From the NCBI RefSeq assembly GCF_000485595.1, contig NW_014577580.1, forward strand, positions 126,719 through 155,141: a stretch of DNA of 28,423 bases, in the 5' to 3' direction. Position numbers and translations under genes: made by a program. The notes below the pieces were generated by a model that worked only from the letters and a program-made list of their open reading frames with translations, ran no database searches and had not been told where the DNA came from. This document shows positions 1 through 10,423 of this stretch, in pieces (position 1 is the first letter of the stretch; each line of letters starts with the position of its first letter). The stretch is from Priapulus caudatus. Taxonomy: Eukaryota > Priapulida > Priapulimorpha > Priapulimorphida > Priapulidae.

Positions 1-508
1 CGTACTCGCACGGCGCTTTATATCGCGATGCAGGGCTAGCAATGTACCGCGAAAGTAATTCATCCACATCAGGAGTGAATAAAGACAAATGTTTTTATTC
101 ACTCTTGTGTATCCAGTGATGATCGCTGAATTAACTGATTACATATTATATATAACCGTGAAAATGTCGCAGTGTACGCGACTTGTGAGTTGTAGCGGAT
201 AAAATACACTGTGGCGCGCAGGATAATTCATTATATTACAAACACATACATTAAACAAGAGCGCACCTGCCTATCACTATTACTTCTTACCTCGATAAGA
301 TGTGCTGCTTCAACTATTCTTGCCATGCACACGCGCACACCCATTCCCTATATATGAGTACACACTATGACATGTTCACCAGGTTATTTGCGTTACGGCT
401 CGGACGCAAACAAACCATTACAGCATTACCATTCACTAAAATTTTTAAAAGTTTAAATGTAAAAATTACATTGTGCATTACATTATAGTTTATCTTAAAC
501 ATTTACAT
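1..508. other. No gene seen
   Basis: AT-rich DNA with a short stem at 73-105. The only open frame, 62 codons from 300, has no recognisable content. Confidence 0.6.
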
Positions 509-553
509 CAGGAGTAGCAATAATAGAAGATCTTCTATTATTCTCCACTCCTG
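509..553. repeat. Inverted repeat with a perfect 24-bp palindromic core
   Basis: The core 519-542 is a perfect palindrome centred on agatct. It is flanked by caggagt (509-515) and its complement actcctg (547-553). Another short stem lies at 73-83 with 95-105 (gagtgaataaa). Confidence 0.8.
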
Positions 554-777
554 TATTACATTACATGATGGACATTGAGCACCGGCATTTACATTACATA
601 TAACATTACATGCACAGTAGCCATGTACCATTACATTACATGCCCACAGTCATACATTACCAGTTAACATGAAATGACACAGCATTTACATTACATTACC
701 ATAATAACCACCAGGCGTTACGATTACATTACATGACATGACCACCAGCATTACATTAAACACTGACATTGCATTGA

Positions 778-790
<13 letters not shown>
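553..790 (+). repeat. Degenerate ACATT tandem repeat
   Basis: Runs of ttacattacat with single-base changes occur throughout this stretch, joining a (GA)21 tract at 783-823. No gene was seen. Confidence 0.8.

Positions 791-823
<33 letters not shown>
783..823. repeat. GA microsatellite
   Basis: Uninterrupted (AG) run of about 20 units. Confidence 0.98.
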
Positions 824-825
<2 letters not shown>

Positions 826-873
826 TGTTATCATAATTATACAGCTAGTTGTCACAATCTGCAACGCTGTTGC

Positions 874-888
874 CCACTAGATGGCGTT
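874..888 (+). promoter_or_regulatory. CTCF-like motif
   Basis: ccactagatggcgtt fits the CTCF core CCAC(T/C)AG(A/G)(T/G)GGCGC except for one base near the 3' end. It lies about 0.8 kb past the last recognised SLC6 exon. Motif match only. Confidence 0.35.
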
Positions 889-904
889 AGTAGTACGGAC
901 AGTG

Positions 905-961
905 ATTATAATCATAGAAATAATATACTAGTTAGACTGTATATATTTCTATGATTATAAT
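905..961. repeat. Perfect 18-bp inverted repeat, 21-bp loop
   Basis: Bases 905-922 and 944-961 are exact complements. AT-rich and MITE-like in appearance; nothing coding. Confidence 0.8.
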
Positions 962-1709
962 AGTTGTTTTTTTAGAGCATCGGCTCGGTTGATTTATCTG
1001 TGGCCATCCGACCAAAATCCAGTCGATCATTTGAGAATTCAGAGACAACCTCATAACAAATATTATTCATAGCAAAAGAGACTCGTCCGAAAAAGAAGAG
1101 AGCCAAAATTGATGAAATTGTCAGATCAACACTGCGGATTGTATGAGAAAATGTTTAAATTTTGGGCTCTTTTCGCTTCCTTTCAACTGAACATAATAGC
1201 CGATCCGTAAAAAACACAAGCACACGGGGGTTAGCCTATTTCATTGTTTACTTTATCTAGTTATCGTTATCGACTTCGTGTAAATTATAGTTCTATCAAT
1301 AACCAATGTGAACTTATTAGTTTTCTCTGTCTTTATTTTAGAAGAGTGATTCCCAGGGTTTGGGGTCTACTATTACAATCATCTAGATTTATATTTTATA
1401 TTCACAATTATTTCCTTACATCGTGTCAACATTTATGATAAAATAATTACCAGCAACAAATTAAGATGGCAAAAATCATAATCTATTCCTGTAGAGCGTC
1501 TACAAAAGTTATCAATGTTTGTGCCTGGATATGGTTAGAAATATTAAACCCCTATGCAGTGAAGATATATAATTATTGAGATCAAAATAAATTTCAAGAT
1601 CAAAATTTAAGCCATTAAATTTTGAAATCATTTCCGATAAACCAGCATGTTCACCATGTTAAACAAAGCATCCACCAAATGTAGAAGGTAACCTTTGTAA
1701 AACTCTCAC
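962..1709. other. No confident gene; possible SLC6 C-terminal frame
   Basis: On the minus strand about 1130-975 holds an open frame ending DFGRMATDKSTEPML and a stop, preceded by a weak ccgcag acceptor at the wrong phase for the TM12 donor. It could be a C-terminal exon only with an alternative donor. Otherwise AT-rich non-coding DNA. Confidence 0.4.
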
Positions 1710-1892
1710 CTCACAACATGAACCAGGTCCTATGATTAGGCAGTAAAGTGACCACATAAGAGCCCACAGTGGGATGAAGCCACTCGTAACAGCGTAGAAG
1801 ACTATCTCGATCACCTTCTCTTCCAGCGTTCTTGTGTGCCACAACTCGTAGTCCTGTTCCGCCCAGAACCACCACGTGGCAAACACCAGCAA
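1710..1892 (-). CDS. SLC6-like exon: TM12 (last exon recognised)
   Basis: The acceptor is cctgttgcag, phase 0, and the donor is TGTGAG|gtgaga, phase 0. The 61 codons read [18 protein letters not shown], then a loop, then [18 protein letters not shown] and [11 protein letters not shown]. This fits the end of TM11, the W/Y-rich loop and TM12 with its I-P pair. If the donor is not used, the frame runs 17 more codons to a stop near 1659, which would be a possible short C-terminus. No convincing downstream exon was found in 1-1700. Confidence 0.85.
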
Positions 1893-1998
1893 CTGCAACA
1901 GGTTTTCTAACCAATGATAAACACGCTATAACTGTTGACATTGAGCATATAAATAAATAAATAAATAAATAAATAAGTGTGTGTGTGCGTGCGTGCGC

Positions 1999-2033
<35 letters not shown>

Positions 2034-2511
2034 CTATATGTATAAGGCGTATATGTCGATACATTTCAATGTTACTAATTGCAAATTCGAATTGTGAGGC
2101 ATACTATTATATTAACACACATATCAACTCGAAGAGGGGACATATGCGTATAACAATTTCCGCAGTAGAACACGTAATGTTCTGCGTATTTGTATGACCA
2201 CCTGTTCTCGTAAATCACGCATATACGTAATACATATAACACACACATAATACACATAATACATGTATGTTTGCTACGCAGGAACACGCGAACTTACGAA
2301 TAGCACCATCGGTGTAAGAGACACCCAGAGAATGTCCATGATGATGTTACGATCAAGTCTGCGTCCAAGCATCTGCTTGATTATTTGATATATCGCACGT
2401 GGACCACAGAAAGTGTAATCTAAACGAGAAAAAACACGATGTTGACCTAAATCGACCTAAATGATCCCCTTGCTGCCAATACATAAAAGTTAATGAAATA
2501 TTATACCTATT

Positions 2512-2599
<88 letters not shown>

Positions 2600-2601
2600 C
2601 A

Positions 2602-2653
<52 letters not shown>

Positions 2654-4697
2654 AAGCGGGCGAGAGTGGTAAAGATAAATAAAGGACAGAGGAATCAAAT
2701 GGAAGAGAAAATTATTAGGGTAATTACGACAATAACAACAAAGGCGTAGACAACAACAGCGATTAGAATTAAGATGATTATTAGGATGATAATAATTTCA
2801 GATATAATGGCAAGATGCCGATGCGTGATGATGGTTTTGATAAGTGCCAGCACGAATTTCATTTGCGTTTAGTCGAACAGTATTAAAAGTAAATAAGAAA
2901 TATAAATACACGGTATTAGTTGTACATTAAATACAAACTGGTTTATATTAAGATAAACGCATCTGTTAAGATACACTCAAGAATAAAATTTTGCTTACTG
3001 TAAATCATTGCAAATGCAATGCACTGAAGACAGAGAAAGAGAGGTCCCTGCCACCTGCCTTCAAAGCGTTGTATTATGCTTACAACCCTGAATCCATTCT
3101 GAAATACGTGACAGTAAAAAATGTTAAGTTCGGCTTGTTCCCTGCTCTCATAGAATTCGTATCAATTAGTCAAAATTTAAAAGATCGAACGATGGACTAG
3201 AAATGGATTGAAAGTCAAAAGCATGTAGTATTTGATAAGTGAGATAACAAATTGTTGTCTAGGCGGTCAAGGTGGCTCTGTCCTCTACAACACAGTAATT
3301 GATATACCGAGAATTAATGACAACTGCGAACCAATCTATCAACGCCGGAGACATTCGGTGTAATAGTGATAAATACGATTGATAAAATTATAGTAACTCA
3401 CGTCGGTTGTCACTGGCAGTCCAGCTATGAGCAATGTACAACATATTGTTGCGTGGAAAATCACTCGCCTTCGGAATGTACCCAGTGCCTGAATATAAAA
3501 CCCCACATAGAGTAAATATACTTGTTATGAACAAAGTTAATTGTAATATTTTAACATGGAATAAATAAATTTATATATCAATATCTATAACCATCGCAGA
3601 TGTGATATCGTTGCACAGGGTGGTTAAAAAAAGGGCGGTTACCCCATGAGGTAAAATACTAAACGAACGTTAATTAAATTTACAGGTCAACATTCATAAC
3701 CTTCATGGCGGTGACGTCACAATAGAGGGTGGCTGCAAATGTGATGATGCCACATACAGGGTAATACATTACATATCACAACTAATCATAATATTCAAAC
3801 GTAAACAAAATTTGCACGTCAACATTCATAACATACGAGGAAATGGCGTCATAATATGGGCTGGCTTCAAAAGTCAGAATAGGGTGGAAGCTTGCAACAT
3901 ATGCCACCACACGGACACACCACGCCACACAACCAGTTATCTACAGCCACATTCGCGATTCATTCCACACAGACGGATATCCCCACGACATGCGATCGGT
4001 GTTTTAATTTCAAAGAAATAATCAGTGAGTAACCCATGTAGAAAAAGCATACCTGGGAAAATTGATCACAGAGTGATGTCTCTATATTGGCGACTAGAAT
4101 GAGTATCGTACTGAGGAAGAACAGCGTGAGCATAAGAAAGTAACAGATTCCAAACAGATGGCCGACGTCTATCCGACTGATCACGTCCGGAATCACTTTG
4201 AAAATGTAGAAGTAGTCTGCGAAAACAAAAAATATTATATACAATTATTTCAATGCGAGCGGAATTAAACGTAAGGTGAATCAGAATTGTTATTCCTTAT
4301 TTGTTTTGTTGCTTGTTTATCAGTTTGACATTTTGGGGGCGGTGGGAGGGCGAAGAAAAATCCTTTAACGTCTTGTCGACTATATATACAAATCTTTATA
4401 CTTGGTAGTTCCCCACTGTCTCCATTGTCAATGTCGTTCAATTTATAAAGAAAAGATGCACTCGCTAGTACTTGCAGCCTACCACGACGAGGCACCTACT
4501 GCTGATGCGGGCTCCTGGTCGTTTACATACCGGAGAAACTCGGGATTCGCTGTCGACCCGTAAGAGAACGGTGCGCGCTGATAGGTGGAAATAAGATTGA
4601 ATGAGGTCAAAGGTCAGTGGGCCCCGCAATTTTGCTGAGTGGAGCAATCCCCGCACTTTTTCACTCCGGATCCGGATTCTACTGCTTCACACACACA

Positions 4698-4769
<72 letters not shown>

Positions 4770-5223
4770 CACACACACACCTCCGTAATGCGCGGCCGAC
4801 ACGTCCTTTGACCAGACGAGCGCGTAGAAGCCGGAGTAGGAGAAGATGACGACGGAGTAGCAGATGTTGATGGCGAAGCTCCATAGCGCTGTGATGACGC
4901 TGTCGCGCAGGCAGCTGTGCGTGAAGCTGCCGTGACTCGCCATCGCCGCGTAGACTCCGTAGCCGAGCACGAGGCTCTGTATGACCATGCTGCCGACGAC
5001 GTACCACAGCTGCAACAGACAGACGGGGGAGGGGTTAGCGGCGGAGGAGAGGAAGGGGGAGGGGAGGGAGTCGCGCACGCACACTGCTAGCGCTTTTCAT
5101 GCAGGCAGGTACGCACATGTATGCACGCACACACACGCACGTATGCACGCACACACACGCACGTATGCACGCACACGCACGCACGTATGCACGCACGTAT
5201 GCATGCAGACACACGTACGTGCG

Positions 5224-5263
<40 letters not shown>

Positions 5264-5266
5264 CTG

Positions 5267-5301
<35 letters not shown>

Positions 5302-8300
5302 AGTGTTACTGTTGCTGCTGCTGTTACCGCTGCTGTTGCTGTCAGTAACCCCACAACAGGTGACGTATCGCTGCCCAATATAAACGATCACGAATCGGTT
5401 CCTAATAAACGTACGGATTTATTTACGGAACGGTATCCTTTTACGGCTAAAACAAGAAGCAGCTGCTACGCTTGGCATGTCGACAAAATCAGCCATGTAA
5501 AAAACAAACGGGTGTACATATTCTTACACTGACCTTGTAGTTTGTTAGGGATGTAAGTGTATAGTGAGTGTAATAAGATTGACCTCGTAGTTTATTAAGG
5601 GTGTACGATTTCTCAAACTGACCTTGTAGTTTATTAAGGGTGTGCGTGTTCCTAGACCGACTTCATAGTTTATTACGGGTGTACGTGTTCTCAGACTGAC
5701 CTTGTAGTTTATTAAGGGTGTGCGTGTTCCTAGACCGACTTCATAGTTTATTACGGGTGTACGTGTTCTCAGATTGACCTTGTAGTTTATTAAGGGTGTA
5801 CGTGTTCTCAGACTGACCTTGTAGTTTATTAAGGGTGTGCGTGTTCCTAGACCGACTTCATAGCTTATTACGGGTGTACGTGTTCTCAGATTGACCTTGT
5901 AGTTTATTAAGGGTGTACGGGTTCTCAGATTGACCTTGTAGTTTATTAATGCTGTACGTGTTCTCAGACTGACCTTGCAGTTTATTAAGGGTGTACGAGT
6001 TCTCACACTGACCTCGTAGTTTATTATGTGATCCAAATAGCCGAGTTCTCCGTCCGTATCGGCGAGGGCGCTCGTTGCAAACATGGCGGCGATGCTCTGG
6101 CCGCCATTTTGCAGGGTAACACCTCTCACCAGCAAGGTGCCCAGCAGCACAACGGGTAAAATGGTTGTAACGTAGACCACCTGAATAACGACAAGGCGTG
6201 ACAAAGGTAAAGACTTTAGTGAATAAGTACGAGTATTAAATACGTCGTGTTTATGTTGTTTTTTGCCGCTGCTTTTTTTGGCCAATCGTCGCTTCAAATG
6301 CGGCTTTCTCCGCCTTGCATGTTTCTCATCTGTTCCTTGTGCGTTTCGGGAGATTTTCTCGGTGCGTTAATATGCCAGTGAATCATCACGGCGATAGCGA
6401 GAAGAATATTCGGAGGTTGATACGAAGGTCTTACTGCGATACCTTTCCAAGTGACTTGATGCCCCACGTCAGGCAAACGAATATCAGCGACCAAAGCATC
6501 ACTAGGCATGCGACGATCCATGGTCGGGGAATTCCCAGCGCCGGGTCAGGCTTCCCCGAATCCACATGTGACCTGAGGAATGATATTGATCCGTGTGTTA
6601 CGATTTGTTAACTTATGTGTTACCTACGTTTAGTTACGATGACTAGAAATCGTATACATTGACGGCAAGTTTTTACTAGAGTAGAGTTTTGGGTTTGTCA
6701 AAATTTAGGATACTCGCTACGAGACGTCGACAAAGCGCGATTCAGTTATACATATCCATCGTAAATTAATAGCTCTGGTGAAAGATGGTACGACGCCCTA
6801 GCTTGCAGGGTACCCCATACCTGTAATTTCATTATATTGTAAATCCGTGTAAACTAACTTGTTAGCAAGTTAACAAGTTAGAGTTACGAGAACTGGTCTA
6901 GTTGTCTTTGTCAAAACTGTTGCTACCAGATTAATTTTATGGATTTATCACAAAAGAAAATTACTCTTGATATTATTATGAAATCCAATGTGCTTATTTG
7001 ATTCATAATTCGTGAGTGTGTGTGCGTGCGTGCGTGCGTGCCGGGCTTACAGAAAATATTCTTCCACGGGCGAGCTTTTCACGGATCCTAATCTGAATAA
7101 ATCGTCTGTAGTGGCTGCTGCCGACGTGACGTTTCCTTCTGATGTCTTCACTTCCATCCGACCTTCCCAACACTCTGTGAACGTCCAATAGTGCAAGCAC
7201 ATGTAAATCAAGAGTACACAACTAACTACTCGTGCTTTCACGAATAAATGCGTATTATGCCATATCATGCCCTAATCATGCCAATAATGCCATTATGATA
7301 AAAATGTACACAACCGTTTCGATAAAAGGAATTAATTTTACAACAGGCTAGACGCCCTTGGAAATATTGCACAGACTTACTACTATATGTATGTATATAT
7401 TATATATTATACTAGTCTCATGCGAATGCATTCGCGGCTTTTTGCTTTGGAGAGCCATCGTTGCCATCATCATAAGTTCCGATTTTAATCGCGATTGAAT
7501 CCCACGAACTAGAGACGTATTTTTAATAACGAGTAATGGCTTTTATACGCAATTATAATGGATTGTTTATATAGTTGGATTGACCTTTCGTAGTTTACTT
7601 TGGCCACTGCGCGTACTCTTCAAAGCCCAGAGCTTCAAACTTCTGCTAGCCGATACACGGACGAAATGAGCCTACTTACGTTTGGTTCTCCCCGTGTAGT
7701 CTTGTAACGAGGGGGAAGGGTGTAGTGGAAGCGAAGGGTCATACAGGTAAAGCTATGCTGTTCGCATAGCCCTGTAGCTGGAGCGAAGGGTTACACGGGT
7801 AGAGCTATGTTGCCCGTATAATCCTGCAGTGGGAGCGAAGAGGCTACACGGGTAGAGCTATGCTGTTCACATAGGCCTGTAGCGAGAACGAAGGGCTATA
7901 CCTCTAGAGCTCTGCTGTTTGCATAGCCCTGTAGCGGGAGCGAAAGGCTACACTGGTAGAGCTACGTTGTACGTATATCCCTGCATGTAGCGGAAGCAAA
8001 TGTACTACACAGGTAAAGCTGTTGCCCGTATATCCCTGTAGCGGGAGCTACACGGATAGAGCTAGCCAGCTTACGTTTAGTGTTCCACGTGTTGTCGCAT
8101 CCGGACCACGGCAGAGTGCGGAACATGGAGAGAAACATGTAGTAGGTAGTGTAGCAGGCGACTCCGCTCTCACGCACCACCAACAGCGCCGATCGGATTA
8201 GCATACATATTCCCACACCTGGAGGGGAAATCGAATTAAGGATACAGTCAAGCCTTTATGCGAAATTTCACAGATTTTTCATTTTCATTCTTATTCGATG

Positions 8301-9472
8301 GCTAACACTAGGTGTCACCTCTCTACATAGTTATTTCTCTATATATAACGATGCATGTGTACTTTCAGAGCGTTTTGATTGCCCGCGTACATGTGTAGTA
8401 GTAGCCGCGGTGACGTCACTGATGACGTCAGAGACATGATACGGGTGAGCGAGTCATGCATCACATCGATAAAAAAAGCGAGAACAAAAAAACTAGATTT
8501 GCGCGTGTTTAGTGAATGTAATGCATATAATGCAGGAGCCCGTTGTCAGAAACATTATAAACAGTTACGACGTCACAATGTCAAGTCAAAATGTCACGTC
8601 ATGGCACATGTCAACTTCTTGCATGACACTTCAATTCAAAAGCTGCGACAATTTAAACTTATGATGTCATAGGAATTCATGAGGTTTCTTACAACGGAAT
8701 CATGTATTAAGGTGTGTGATTACATAATTGAGACACCACAACTGCTAACAGAAATGACTATATTACGGGAGAAAGGTTGTGAGTAATGACTGTTACAGCG
8801 TTGATTTGACTTCCACGGCTCGTAAAGGTCACATGTGATAATTCCACTTTTGTAATAAAAATGGCTATTTCAAATAATTCATCACAACCACAAAAATATA
8901 CACGAATTTTGCAATAAAAACGGCTAGCTTTTGTAATAAATCACTTTAATTATACCGCTAAACCGTTTTTGTATTTTTGCAGGAATGTTGCAGCCTTCGC
9001 TACTGTCACAAACTTAATTGCTTTTGCAATAATATCTATCTTCCTAATCTTACCTGTACAAATTGATATTTCCATTTACGTCCTACAACAAGTACTGCAC
9101 AATAATGTAAGCGAACTGTTTTCGTATAATCCAATATGACTTTAAAAGACGGTGTAAATGAAAAGCTACGATATATTTCCCTATACAGCTTTACAAACCC
9201 GCATTGCTCGCACCGACCATGGACGCGGGAGGTTAAACCTCTGAATTTTACCTTTGAATAGTGGCGACGCGCGCCAAATACCCAGCGCACCGGAGCTGGA
9301 GAATTGCCCAAGCAGTACCTCCAGGTAGATCATAGGCAGGCCGATGACAAGCAGGCAAATCGCATACGCAGTGAAGAACGGCCCTGAATGACAACGGTAT
9401 AGGATTAACGTCAACACGTCGGTTCGGTTACGTACCCGTGCCAGCAGTGGGAGACAGAGAAAGATGCGTGAC

Positions 9473-9556
<84 letters not shown>

Positions 9557-9616
9557 CGCGCTCGTGTGTGTGTATGTGTGTGTGTGTGTGCGTGTGTGTG
9601 TGCGCGCCTGCGGGCG

Positions 9617-9653
<37 letters not shown>

Positions 9654-10341
9654 ATGCGTGCGTGACTCTGATTGTTTCATATACATTAAAACTGCTGAAA
9701 TAGTCAATAAATTTCTACAGTGCGTGCAACACGAAGCATTTCCCCGGCATGATTGTAAAATCATGCAATTAATGCGTGCAAACAGACATTTACACCAATA
9801 AATTAACATCATTAGATGCACCTAACACGACACTGAAATATTTACCTCCGCGCAAACGGAGGTCATGCAATCGCTCTCGTGTGTGTGTTCGTGTGTGTGT
9901 TCGTGTGTGTGTTCGTGTGTGTGTGTGTGTCCAGTCCGCGCGGCGCGATCGATAGCGAGTCGAGTCAGCGAGCGGCGAGTCAGCAGCAGCCACCAGTGAG
10001 CGGCGAGTCAGCAGCCGGCGAGTCAGTCAGCAGCCGCCACCAGCGAGCACATACATGTTACATGCTCGCGGAGGTATGCACTCTCCGTGAGTGCCCTCTG
10101 TCTAGTTATTTATGCGCCTATGTTCACGCCCACACACATACACAGACACACACACACGCGCGCATATATATATATAAATATATGTATATATATATATATA
10201 TATATACTAATATATATATATATACTATGTGACCGGGGGTCGGGCGCCCTGTTGTTTGTGTGTGCTGTGTGTGGGTGTGGCTGTGCTGGTGTCGTGCTGT
10301 AGTGTGCGCGGAGGCGGGTCGGTCGATGTCGTGTTGCTGTG

Positions 10342-10423
<82 letters not shown>

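Noticed and set aside
975-1130. SLC6 C-terminal exon ending STEPML
   Set aside because: The only nearby acceptor is out of phase with the TM12 donor and the frame is short enough for chance. Kept only as a possibility.
2700-2860. Very hydrophobic minus-strand frame as the TM10 exon
   Set aside because: It lacks an acceptor at the right place and its hydrophobicity comes from ATT/ATC-type repeats. The exon at 2999-3098 fits phase, length and family pattern.
2991-3200. Plus-strand 69-codon frame
   Set aside because: It is antisense to the TM10 exon and has no family match.
4601-5383. Several long His/Thr, Cys/Val and Ala/Arg-rich frames
   Set aside because: They are translations of CA, CGCA and CTG microsatellites in several frames on both strands.
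5531-6030. CRISPR-like array
   Set aside because: The units are contiguous with no unique spacers, in an animal intron. It is a minisatellite.
5545-6297. Stand-alone 250-codon minus-strand protein through the 39-bp array
   Set aside because: Its N-terminal part lies in intron before the TM5 acceptor, the middle is the TM5 exon and the rest is minisatellite. It is better explained as exon plus read-through of repeated donors.
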